In this document: piece after piece, positions 24,583-33,180 of the stretch
How positions within the stretch are numbered: position 1 is the stretch's first letter
Layout: each line of letters opens with the position of its first letter
NCBI RefSeq assembly: GCF_020404765.1
Contig: NZ_JAIVEM010000045.1
Location: 45,203 to 109,202, forward strand
Length of the DNA: 64,000 nt
Origin: Paenibacillus sp. BJ-4
Lineage (GTDB): Bacteria > Bacillota > Bacilli > Paenibacillales > Paenibacillaceae
Direction: 5' to 3'
Position numbers and translations under genes: made by a program
Notes under the pieces: generated by a model
Told to the model about the DNA's origin: nothing
The model's database searches: none
Seen by the model: the letters and a program-made list of their open reading frames with translations, nothing else

Positions 24583-26001
24583 ATGAAAAAAATTCATTTA
24601 TCTGTCATTTGGTTATGGTGTGGAATTTTGGCGCTGGCCATGTTGTGGGGAGGGCTTCATCTGTACGCCGACAGACAAACGCTGCCGGAGGGAGTAAGGG
24701 TCGGAGGAGTCAACATGGGAACTATGGATAAAACAGCTGCTCTTCGCCTGCTGGACGAGAAACTGGATGCCTTGAAGCAACGCCCTTTGATCCTGACGGA
24801 CAATGACAGCAGTGCGCAGGATATAAAACTTACCCTTGGAGAAGCAGGGGTTACTTATAAAGCAACGGCATTCCGCAATGCCGTCAAGGCGCTCGGCTCG
24901 GAGCATTTGTGGACTCGTGTGCAGACACGCTTTGCCTTTGAAAAGGAATGGCTAGTCACGCCTTCCCGACAGGAGACGGTCTTAAAAGCCCAATTGGGGA
25001 ACGATTGGGAGGAACAGCGCTACGGCATGCCGGTAAATGCTGTGCGCCAGATCAGTGCGGACGATCAGGTCCGCTATATTCCGGAGCGATCCGCCCGCCG
25101 CCTGGATTGGCCCAAATTAAACGTAGCTCTGGATAAGGCGCTACCCAAGGATCTAATCACATCCGGGGAGCCAGTGCGAGTGGTATTGCCGTTCCGCCAA
25201 CTGGAACCGACTATTACGGTAGATAGCCTGCGGAACGAAGGTATTGAGCGTAAAATCGTCCAGTTTTCCACCAGTCTGGGCAGCAGCTCGGAAGGACGTG
25301 TGTATAACGTCAACTCGGCCGCCAGCACTATTGATGGATTGATCCTCAAGCCAGGCGATATATTCGACTACGGGCAAATCATAGCCAAGGCTGAGCGCAC
25401 TCACGGCTTTCGTGAAGCCCCGGTGATCGTGAACGGACAGTTGGAGTCCGGTATTGGCGGCGGAATTTGCCAGGTATCCAGCACCGTCTATAATGCGGCA
25501 CTGCGAGTCGGTTTGGACATTATTGAGCGCCGCAACCACTCCTTGCCGGTCAGCTACCTGCCCAAGGGACAGGATGCTACTTTTGCTACCGGGTCTATTA
25601 ATTTCCGCTTTAAGAACAATACGGGCAAGCATTTGCTCCTGCGTGCCGCTGTCCAAAACCGAATGCTTACCGTAAAATTTTTTGGTACCTTCCCGTCCAG
25701 TGTGTCTTATGAGCTGGAATCCCGCACGGTTCGTGTTTTACCTATACCGGAAAAGAGAATCCGCAATGGCTCATTTTCCCCCGGCTTCTATCAAGTACTT
25801 CGGCAGGGCAAGGAAGGATATGTAGTAGAAACATACCGAATCAAAAAGGTGGATGGCAAAACCGTGGAACGCACCCGGATCAGCCGCGATACTTACCGTG
25901 CACAGCAGCGCATTGTTGCTGTTCCTGACGGAAGTACATCGTCTGAGCCGCAAACACGCGAACCGCAAAAGCGTATCATTGAGGACGGCATAAGCGAATA
26001 A
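24583..26001 (+). CDS. VanW-family secreted/membrane-anchored protein
   Basis: A 472-residue product: N-terminal membrane anchor (about 8-27), a putative peptidoglycan-binding domain of the YoaR type (about 60-220), then the VanW domain (about 225-360, GRVYNVNSAASTIDGLILKP and ESGIGGGICQVSSTVYNAAL) and a charged tail. VanW proteins occur in some vancomycin-resistance clusters, but this architecture is common in spore formers outside such clusters, and the function is not known. ATG at 24583 has ACAGGAGA about 10 bases upstream. Confidence 0.85.
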   Translation: MKKIHLSVIWLWCGILALAMLWGGLHLYADRQTLPEGVRVGGVNMGTMDKTAALRLLDEKLDALKQRPLILTDNDSSAQDIKLTLGEAGVTYKATAFRNAVKALGSEHLWTRVQTRFAFEKEWLVTPSRQETVLKAQLGNDWEEQRYGMPVNAVRQISADDQVRYIPERSARRLDWPKLNVALDKALPKDLITSGEPVRVVLPFRQLEPTITVDSLRNEGIERKIVQFSTSLGSSSEGRVYNVNSAASTIDGLILKPGDIFDYGQIIAKAERTHGFREAPVIVNGQLESGIGGGICQVSSTVYNAALRVGLDIIERRNHSLPVSYLPKGQDATFATGSINFRFKNNTGKHLLLRAAVQNRMLTVKFFGTFPSSVSYELESRTVRVLPIPEKRIRNGSFSPGFYQVLRQGKEGYVVETYRIKKVDGKTVERTRISRDTYRAQQRIVAVPDGSTSSEPQTREPQKRIIEDGISE

Positions 26002-26005
26002 ACAA

Positions 26006-26062
26006 AAAATCCCCCTTCAACTGCTGCCTGAATTGGTCCAGACAGAGCTAAAGGGGGATTTA
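26006..26062. terminator. Bidirectional terminator between convergent genes
   Basis: AAAATCCCCCTT and AAGGGGGATTT pair across a 32-base loop, with A/T runs on both sides; it serves the VanW gene (+) and the SLH gene (-). Confidence 0.85.
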
Positions 26063-26078
26063 AATTATAGGTTACTCA

Positions 26079-27266
26079 TTATTCGCTGCGTTTACCCAAA
26101 ACAGTAATTTCTACAGGCGCACTTTCGTTGCCGCCTGCATCTTCAGCTTTGATCACCAGCCTAACCGTTGCTTTTTGAGTAAGCACGTTGATGCTAAATG
26201 TACCATCATCCTTGGCTACCGCACTACCGATGGGCAGGTCGTTGGAATAAGCAGTTACTGTGGAACCAGCTTTGGCAGTCCCTGTAATTGTACCTTCTCC
26301 GTCATACACATCATTGACTTTTAGTGTATCTGTGCTTGCAACCGTGTCAGTGGTTGTGTCTGTATTTGCATCTGTATCTGCACTGGTATCAGTTGTTGTC
26401 GAGCTATCCGTAGTGGTGCTGCTGCTCGTCGTAGAATCTGTATCTGTGGTTGTGCTGTCTGTACTGGTACTGGTACTGGTACTTGTGCTGCTATCTTCAG
26501 CTTCGCTGCCAGAAGTAGTAGACGTGTTACCATAAGTGGAATCCGTAACGTTACTGTATGTGGAATCTGTTACGGTTCCGCCAGGAGTCGTTGTCAGATT
26601 ATCAACGGAGCTCAGGTTGTAACCGGATGCCGCATCCAAAATGGCAATCGCTTCTGCACGAGTCAGCGGCTTCAATGGCTGGAATTTGCCGTCAGGATAG
26701 CCGTTAATGATTTTTTGCTCCGCAGCGGCCGCTACACTTTTCTTCGCCCAAGATCCAATTTTGTCGGAGTCGATGAATTTAGTGACATCTGCTGCGTTAC
26801 CCGCAGTCAGTCCAATAGCTTTGCCCACGATGGCCGCAGCTTCCTGACGTGTTACTTTTCCATTCGGTTTGAGCTTGTTACCTGCATAGCCGCTTATGTA
26901 ACCTGCATTCACGGCACTTGTCAGCTCATTGTATGCCCAGTGCGATGCTGGTACATCTGCGAATGTTCTGCTTCCATTACCGTTTACTTTCACACTGCCC
27001 CCATATGTTACGTCCGTCACAGCTGGAATATCCTGCGTGAACGTGCCCAGGCTGCGGTTCAAAAGAACAATAAATTCTGCGCGAGTGATCGCTGCATCCG
27101 GTTTCGTTACACCACCCAATTGTCCTGTAGCTGCCCAGCGTTGTACCTGATCTCCCGCCCAATGGCCACTTGTAGTTTGAGGAGCTGCTGCCGCAACACT
27201 GAATGCGCTTAGAATAAGACCAGTACTCAATACACCCGCAACTGTGTTTTTAAACTTTTTCCCCAT
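26079..27266 (-). CDS. S-layer homology (SLH) domain surface protein
   Basis: A 395-residue product: signal peptide (1 to about 28), three SLH domains (about 30-75, 95-145, 155-210; key blocks ITRAEFIVLLNRSLG, VTRQEAAAIVGKAIG, LTRAEAIAILDAASG), a Ser/Thr/Asp-only linker of about 75 residues, and a C-terminal bacterial Ig-like domain (about 310-390, ITGTAKAGSTVTAYSNDLPI). SLH triplets bind pyruvylated wall polymers. ATG at 27266 follows AAAGGAGG by 10 bases. The low-complexity linker is likely flexible or glycosylated. Confidence 0.92.
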   Translation of the reverse strand: MGKKFKNTVAGVLSTGLILSAFSVAAAAPQTTSGHWAGDQVQRWAATGQLGGVTKPDAAITRAEFIVLLNRSLGTFTQDIPAVTDVTYGGSVKVNGNGSRTFADVPASHWAYNELTSAVNAGYISGYAGNKLKPNGKVTRQEAAAIVGKAIGLTAGNAADVTKFIDSDKIGSWAKKSVAAAAEQKIINGYPDGKFQPLKPLTRAEAIAILDAASGYNLSSVDNLTTTPGGTVTDSTYSNVTDSTYGNTSTTSGSEAEDSSTSTSTSTSTDSTTTDTDSTTSSSTTTDSSTTTDTSADTDANTDTTTDTVASTDTLKVNDVYDGEGTITGTAKAGSTVTAYSNDLPIGSAVAKDDGTFSINVLTQKATVRLVIKAEDAGGNESAPVEITVLGKRSE

Positions 27267-27530
27267 ATTATTAATTCCTCCTTTGATTGGCTTCATCATT
27301 CTTTTTTAAACACTTTACCAGAAAACAAACCCAAATAACCCCCAAATTAAAAAAATCGTCCCATATAACCATCCCCCTACCTAATGTAGGATAAATAAGA
27401 CTCAGGACTTAATGCCCAGCTAATTGGTTGGATATGTATATTGGGACAGGCTACGCTATACTGAATACATAATAAACTGTAGGCTGAACGCAATGACGAG
27501 GTCACCACTCCTAGGAAAAGAGGATCACTT

Positions 27531-28319
27531 ATGGCACTTATTCAATGTCAGTTTTATTCGGAAGTTCTTGGCCTGAGCACATCCATGCATGTTATTCTCC
27601 CCCAGGCAACCCGTTCCCAGATTGGACTGGAGGGCAAGCAAGGAACCGGTCCACACCCGACACTGTATTTACTGCATGGTCTGTCGGACGACGATTCGAC
27701 CTGGTTGCGTCGAACCTCCATTGAGCGTTATGTCGCTTCACTGGGTATAGCTGTTGTGATGCCTCAGGTACATCGGAGTTTTTATACGGATATGGAGCAA
27801 GGAGCGGCTTATTGGACTTTTATCAGTGAAGAATTGCCGACTTTGGCACGTTCATTTTTCCCCCTGTCCGCCAAACGTGAAGACAATTTTGTAGCAGGGC
27901 TTTCCATGGGCGGGTATGGAGCCTTCAAACTGGCACTACGGCATCCAGAGCGGTTTGCAGCCGCTGCCAGTCTCTCGGGGGTCATGGATTTACACGCAGC
28001 ACGCATTGATCCTGTAGTACAACCGATGAGTCCAGCGGAGTGGAGACATATTTTTGGTCCAGATGAAATACGCGGAACGGATCACGACTTGCTAGAGCTG
28101 CTGCAACGCCATGCCAACTTGGGCACACCCCTCCCCCGGCTTTACCAATGCTGCGGGACAGAGGATTTTTTATATGAGGGAAATCAGACCTTTCGTAAAG
28201 CCTGCAATTGTGCCGGAATCCCACTAACCTACGAAGAGGGTCCAGGGACTCATGAATGGGGATACTGGGACGCCAAAATCCAGGATGTATTGGCATGGCT
28301 ACCGATCCAAGGGCACTAA
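27531..28319 (+). CDS. Alpha/beta-hydrolase esterase (tributyrin esterase/EstA type)
   Basis: A 262-residue cytosolic esterase of the S-formylglutathione-hydrolase/EstA group. Visible: oxyanion region [13 protein letters not shown], nucleophile elbow GLSMGGYG (Ser at about 125), acid in [11 protein letters not shown] and histidine in [11 protein letters not shown]. It should cut short-chain acyl esters. ATG at 27531 follows AAGAGG by 7 bases. It stands alone between two terminators. Confidence 0.9.
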   Translation: MALIQCQFYSEVLGLSTSMHVILPQATRSQIGLEGKQGTGPHPTLYLLHGLSDDDSTWLRRTSIERYVASLGIAVVMPQVHRSFYTDMEQGAAYWTFISEELPTLARSFFPLSAKREDNFVAGLSMGGYGAFKLALRHPERFAAAASLSGVMDLHAARIDPVVQPMSPAEWRHIFGPDEIRGTDHDLLELLQRHANLGTPLPRLYQCCGTEDFLYEGNQTFRKACNCAGIPLTYEEGPGTHEWGYWDAKIQDVLAWLPIQGH

Positions 28320-28328
28320 ACAGGTTAA

Positions 28329-28384
28329 AAAAATCCCCGCAGCTTCCTCATCACACTAAGCTGTTGAGGAGATTGCGGGGATTT
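28329..28384. terminator. Bidirectional terminator after the esterase gene
   Basis: AAATCCCCGCA/TGCGGGGATTT stem with flanking A and T runs. Confidence 0.85.
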
Positions 28385-28434
28385 GTTATGGTCCGATATG
28401 CAAGCAACTGCTTATATTCCTGCCGCGCGTCACG

Positions 28435-30069
28435 TCAAGGGGCTACCGTTGTCCCCGACGATGGAGATACTTTAGCTTGTGACTTGGGTAGCACCTTGTA
28501 CAGGCGCCACTCTCCATTAAACTCACGCTCAAGCTTGACCCACGGTGCACCTTTTTCATATAAATTCGGATATACCATGTTGATTTTACTCAGTGGCATG
28601 CCTGACATGATTTTAGGTACAAGGATGTAATTCACATGGCTATCCTGCGGATAGCTTAATGCTTTATTGAACGAGAAATCACTTGTGATCAGGAAGCGTT
28701 TGGGATACTGACTATACACGATCATGGTGTAGGCTGAGGCCGAATCGGTCATAATCGTAGACTTCGGCAGATGCTCATCCAGCCAGACGGCAATTTTTCG
28801 ATCTGATACCTGTCTTACATAGTTCACATTCCCCGTTCGGGTGAGGAAGCTGTTCTCATCCGGCGCAATATCCGGACGAGTCAACGCATAAGAGAGTAAT
28901 CCAGCGGTAAGCAGCAGACTGACAGATACCAGACCAAAGGCAGCTCTCCGCCATCGTCCCTGAAGCTGGCTCAGCTCATACGGTAGCCAAGCGACCGTAA
29001 TCGGAAACACATACATAAAATAACGGAACCACCCATACGAAGATTGCTTCATCATGAGTAAAAATTGCAAACCCGGCACGGACAGGAACAGCAGTAAAAT
29101 AATCAGGGTTCCCCACCGGAACAGGCGCCCGCTCATTAAGCGAATGAACAGGATAGCAAACAGCGGCACAGAATACCAAATCGTTTTGGAAGCAATAAAC
29201 TTCAAGGCTACCAGCGGATTGGAGAATATCTCCACAAATTTATCATCATTTAGCAATTCTGCTGATTGTGCCGTGTTCGAATACTCCGAATTGAGGAAAT
29301 AAAAAGCATTTCCCATAATGAGATAATTAAAGAAAATCCACAGCAGTCCTGAAAAGATCACGGGGAGCAGGAGAAGGAGCCAGGTTGCCTCGACCTTGTG
29401 CAGCTTTTCCCGCAAAGGCAGTTCACGTCTGTCCATATGCCGATGTAAAAACAGCACCGCTACGACCACGCCACACGCCATTGCCACGCCCAATGGTACC
29501 GCCTCATAGCGAGTCCAGAACGCCATGGCTAGCGCTAATCCAGATACAATTAGACTGGCCGTCATACGATCCTTAAGCCACAGCGCAAATTCAATCACCG
29601 TCATCATAATAAAATATATGTATAGCGAATCACTCAGCCCATTGGCACCGAACAGTAAAATAAATGGATTGAGCGCATACAGCAGAGCCAGCATCAAGCT
29701 CATCCCTGAGCTAAGCCCGGTTCTGACACCAGCCCGATACAGCAGCATTGCAGTCAAAGCGGCAAAGGTAGCACTAAGGATAACAGCGGCTAATCCATAA
29801 GAAGCTAATGCCGGAAAAACTGGATACAGCACTAGAATTACCAATTCCAGAAGACTGGGCAGCGGATTCCAAATAAATCCGATTGCACCCAGATGCGGGT
29901 CACGGCTATACAGTACATAAAATGCGTTGGCAACGCGACTGAGCGCGTCCGTATGCATATATCCCAAAACATAGCTGAAATAGATGCCCGCGGACAGCTC
30001 TAACGCAAGTATAAATACAAACAGACCTATAGCCATCCATCTGCTTGCAGACCATGTGCGAAAGGACAT
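28435..30069 (-). CDS. GT-C-like polytopic membrane protein (copy A)
   Basis: A 544-residue protein with about ten or more membrane helices and an early acidic motif (GYMHTDALSRV, about 36-46) in the first outer loop, as in GT39/ArnT-like glycosyltransferases that take sugars from polyprenyl phosphate. A C-terminal about 120-residue soluble part follows. It is a close paralogue of the next gene, sharing the motif HTDALSRVANAFYVLYSRDP exactly. As the last gene of an operon with GtrA and a GtrB-type transferase, it probably adds a lipid-carried sugar to a surface polymer. ATG at 30069 follows AGAGGA. Confidence 0.75.
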   Translation of the reverse strand: MSFRTWSASRWMAIGLFVFILALELSAGIYFSYVLGYMHTDALSRVANAFYVLYSRDPHLGAIGFIWNPLPSLLELVILVLYPVFPALASYGLAAVILSATFAALTAMLLYRAGVRTGLSSGMSLMLALLYALNPFILLFGANGLSDSLYIYFIMMTVIEFALWLKDRMTASLIVSGLALAMAFWTRYEAVPLGVAMACGVVVAVLFLHRHMDRRELPLREKLHKVEATWLLLLLPVIFSGLLWIFFNYLIMGNAFYFLNSEYSNTAQSAELLNDDKFVEIFSNPLVALKFIASKTIWYSVPLFAILFIRLMSGRLFRWGTLIILLLFLSVPGLQFLLMMKQSSYGWFRYFMYVFPITVAWLPYELSQLQGRWRRAAFGLVSVSLLLTAGLLSYALTRPDIAPDENSFLTRTGNVNYVRQVSDRKIAVWLDEHLPKSTIMTDSASAYTMIVYSQYPKRFLITSDFSFNKALSYPQDSHVNYILVPKIMSGMPLSKINMVYPNLYEKGAPWVKLEREFNGEWRLYKVLPKSQAKVSPSSGTTVAP

Positions 30070-30171
30070 TCCTCTCGTTCCCCCTCAAACTTGTTGCGGT
30101 ATTGCAGCTGTAGCCTTCCCTTCCATCCTGCAGCTGCATGAATCCATCCGCTACATTACACCACATATCAA

Positions 30172-31773
30172 TTATTGTGGTTTTTTATGTTCTATTTTGT
30201 ATAATCGCCACTGTCCGTCAAAATCACGTACCAGCGAGGCCCACGGTGCACCATTTTCAAATAAGTCGGGATAATTTCGATTTACCTGATCCAGTGGAAC
30301 TCCTTCCACCACACGCGTTACGAGCACATAATCTACCTTGGAGGCAGGCAAATCCGCTAAGGATTTCCCAAAATCATAATCGCTCGTAATCATAAATTTC
30401 TTCGGAATTTGGCTGCTCAGAATGATCGGGTAAGCAGTATAAGAATCTGTCAGAATGAGAGATGAGCCATAATGTTCATCCAGCCAAGGTGCGATTTTCC
30501 GCTCAATAATTTGTCGTTCATAGCTTTCATTACCACTATGCGTCAGATAGCTGTGTTCATCAGCGGCAATCGAAGGATTCGTCAGTGCATAGGATAACAA
30601 GCCTACTGTAACCAGCATCCCGGCTGTTACCAATGAGATTCCGAGTCCCCGCATTTTTCCTTTTAGCAAGCTTAGCTCATACGGCAGCCAGGCCACCGTA
30701 ATCGGGAATACATACATAAAATACCGGAACCAGCCGAAGGAAGACTGCTTGAGCATCAGTAAAAGCTGCAGACCGGGTACCGATAAGAAGATCGCGAGAA
30801 GCGTTAGCGTGCTCCAATTCAACAGCCGCTTGTCCAATAGTCGAATGAGCAAAATGGCAATCAGCGGAGCAGCATACCACAAGGTTCGTTGTCCGATAAA
30901 TTTCAGCAGCAGCAGAGGATGCGCAAACATCGTCACAAAGCGCTGATCTTCCAGCAAAGCGGTTGATTGTGTGGCATTGGAATATTGCGAGCGCAAGAAG
31001 TAGAGCGGATCATCCATGATAATCCAGTTAAAAAAGAGCCAAAGCAGCCCGGAAAAGACAAGCGGCAACAATAACAGCAGCCAAGTCGCTTCCACCTTGT
31101 ACAGGCGTTCTTTGAAGGATAGTTCCGTCCTGTTCATATCTCTGCTTGTACGCCAACGATGTAGAGAAAGAACAGTCAACAGTACACCCAAAGCCATGGC
31201 AACGCCGAGCGGGACTGCTTCATAGCGTACCCAAAAGGCCAAGGCAAGCGCAAAACCTGAAACGATCAAATTCGCCGCCTTGCGATCCTTCAGCCACATG
31301 CAGAATCGACTCACCGTCAACAGAATAAAAAAGATATATGGCGAATCGCTCAAGCCGTTAAAGCCAAATAGAAACATAAACGGATTCAGTGAAAATAACA
31401 GCGCAATCAGCAGACTGATTCCACCATGCAGCCCCAGTTGCTTCCCCGTTCCGTACAATAATGCTGCGCTTGCGCCTGCGAACAGGCTGCTCACAATTAC
31501 AGCTGCCAATCCGTGGGAAGCAAGTACAGGAAATAATGGATAAAACAACAGCACAACCAGTTCCATCAAACTGGGCAGCGGATTCCATACAAAACCAATA
31601 GCTCCCAAATGCGGGTCACGACTGTACAGCACATAAAATGCGTTAGCCACCCGACTGAGGGCATCTGTGTGCATATAACCCAGATACCAGGCAAAATAAA
31701 TGCCTACGGCCAGTTCAAGAGCGGTAATACAAACAAACAACGACAACGTTTTTCCGTGTTTTTTTAAAATCAT
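30172..31773 (-). CDS. GT-C-like polytopic membrane protein (copy B)
   Basis: A 533-residue paralogue of the protein above, with the same helix pattern, the HTDALSRV motif near residue 35 and the same C-terminal soluble domain ending WRLYKIEHKK. The start ATG at 31773 overlaps the gtrA stop (ATGA), with AAAGAGG upstream, so the two are translationally coupled. The two copies have diverged throughout, which suggests different acceptors or sugars rather than simple duplication noise. Confidence 0.77.
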   Translation of the reverse strand: MILKKHGKTLSLFVCITALELAVGIYFAWYLGYMHTDALSRVANAFYVLYSRDPHLGAIGFVWNPLPSLMELVVLLFYPLFPVLASHGLAAVIVSSLFAGASAALLYGTGKQLGLHGGISLLIALLFSLNPFMFLFGFNGLSDSPYIFFILLTVSRFCMWLKDRKAANLIVSGFALALAFWVRYEAVPLGVAMALGVLLTVLSLHRWRTSRDMNRTELSFKERLYKVEATWLLLLLPLVFSGLLWLFFNWIIMDDPLYFLRSQYSNATQSTALLEDQRFVTMFAHPLLLLKFIGQRTLWYAAPLIAILLIRLLDKRLLNWSTLTLLAIFLSVPGLQLLLMLKQSSFGWFRYFMYVFPITVAWLPYELSLLKGKMRGLGISLVTAGMLVTVGLLSYALTNPSIAADEHSYLTHSGNESYERQIIERKIAPWLDEHYGSSLILTDSYTAYPIILSSQIPKKFMITSDYDFGKSLADLPASKVDYVLVTRVVEGVPLDQVNRNYPDLFENGAPWASLVRDFDGQWRLYKIEHKKPQ

Positions 31774-32189
31774 GAAGCCTCTTTCTGACGCTTTTGCGGA
31801 ACGGTGAAAATCCAATAGCGGTTCCAGATGTAATTATGAATGGGCACGATGATGGTAGTCAGCACTTCGCCGATCAGATACGACCAACCGATCCAGTGAA
31901 TCGTTACGTACATAAGAGCTGCATTCAAGAGCAGACCACAGGAGCAGACCAACAAATATTTAAGAAATTGTGTGCGGCTCCCCTCGCCGGTGGGCTCGAA
32001 CGTCCAGTTCCGATTCAGCACGTACGAAACGAGCAGCGTCACCACAAATCCTATCGTAGTAGCTGTTACGGCAGGCACCTTGAACAGCTCCACCAGCAGC
32101 ACAAGCACACCGACGTGGATGCCTGTACCCAGCAGTCCCACAATACTGTATTTAATGATTGGATACTTTAGATATGAACGTCTGATCAT
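31770..32189 (-). CDS. GtrA-family membrane protein, probable lipid-linked sugar flippase
   Basis: A 139-residue protein with four membrane helices and the GtrA pattern (KYSIVGLLGTGIHVGVLVLL; VLNRNWTF; NYIWNRYWIF). GtrA proteins are thought to flip polyprenyl-phosphate-linked sugars made by GtrB-type enzymes. ATG at 32189 has GGGAG 8 bases upstream and overlaps the preceding transferase gene by 38 bases. The longer frame to 32243 is not needed. Confidence 0.88.
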   Translation of the reverse strand: MIRRSYLKYPIIKYSIVGLLGTGIHVGVLVLLVELFKVPAVTATTIGFVVTLLVSYVLNRNWTFEPTGEGSRTQFLKYLLVCSCGLLLNAALMYVTIHWIGWSYLIGEVLTTIIVPIHNYIWNRYWIFTVPQKRQKEAS

Positions 32190-33156
32190 GATTAAACTCC
32201 CTATCCACCCACAATCGGTCAGCATTCGCCCGTTTGTCTGCAATTAGATAACGGGGTCGGGCTTTGACTTCGTGATATATGGCGGCAATATATTCTCCTA
32301 CCACTCCAATGGACAGCATGAGGACACTGCCAATGATCAAGAGCAGTAATATGACAGTCGTAAAACCGGTCACAGCATCACCCGTTAATTTGCGCATCAA
32401 GGTTTGAATCCCCAATACGACTGAAATCAGCATAAAAATGATTCCCATCAGACTGACTACCCGCAGCGGTACGGTTGAAAACGAAACGATCGCTTCGGCT
32501 GCCAGCCGAAACAGCCCGAACGGACTCCAGCGGCTTGGACCTTCCTCCCGCGGGGCCACTCGAAACGAAATCTGGGTTTTGCGGAAACCAAGCCAAGCCG
32601 TCATTCCGCGAAAAAACGGCATACGCTCCGGCATTGCCATCCAGGCATCCACTACCCGGCGATCCAGAAGCTTGTAATCAGAAGCATCCTTCAAGTTAAA
32701 GCCCGTCAAACGGTTCAAGGTCGCGTAGAACAATGAAGCACCGAGCTTTTTGCCCACCGACTCTTCTCCCCTAAATTCTTTCACACATTCGACCAGATCA
32801 TAACCTTCATTCTGCCATAAACGCACCATTTCCCCGATCATCTCAGGAGGATGCTGCAAATCGCCGTCCATAACGATGATCGCATCACCGGAGGCATTTT
32901 CCAAGCCTGCGCACAGTGCCAGCTCCTTGCCAAAGTTCCGGCTCAGCCGCAGCGCGAGCAAAGAAGGCATACGACGGGACAATTCGGACAGTTTGAGCCA
33001 CGTGTCGTCTTTGGAACCATCATCCACGATAATCAGTTCATAGCGTGAGGTAACAACAGACAATACTCCGTCAATTACCGTGAGTGAACGCTCCAAATGC
33101 GAGCTTTCATTATACATGGGAATGACGACAGATAGAAAAGGTGTTTTTGTGTCCAT
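32152..33156 (-). CDS. GT2 polyprenyl-phosphate glycosyltransferase (GtrB/DPM1-like)
   Basis: A 334-residue product with an N-terminal GT-A fold (LSVVIPMYNESSHLERSL; DDGSKDDTW; the DxD site VMDGDLQHPPE) and two C-terminal membrane helices (about 235-260 and 270-295), the plan of bactoprenol glucosyltransferases. It should load a hexose on undecaprenyl phosphate at the inner face for GtrA and the two GT-C-like proteins. AAGGAG precedes ATG 33156. It lies 24 bases after the MshEN fusion gene. Confidence 0.92.
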   Translation of the reverse strand: MDTKTPFLSVVIPMYNESSHLERSLTVIDGVLSVVTSRYELIIVDDGSKDDTWLKLSELSRRMPSLLALRLSRNFGKELALCAGLENASGDAIIVMDGDLQHPPEMIGEMVRLWQNEGYDLVECVKEFRGEESVGKKLGASLFYATLNRLTGFNLKDASDYKLLDRRVVDAWMAMPERMPFFRGMTAWLGFRKTQISFRVAPREEGPSRWSPFGLFRLAAEAIVSFSTVPLRVVSLMGIIFMLISVVLGIQTLMRKLTGDAVTGFTTVILLLLIIGSVLMLSIGVVGEYIAAIYHEVKARPRYLIADKRANADRLWVDREFNHDQTFISKVSNH

Positions 33157-33180
33157 TTCTTGCTCCTTCTTTCTTCATAT

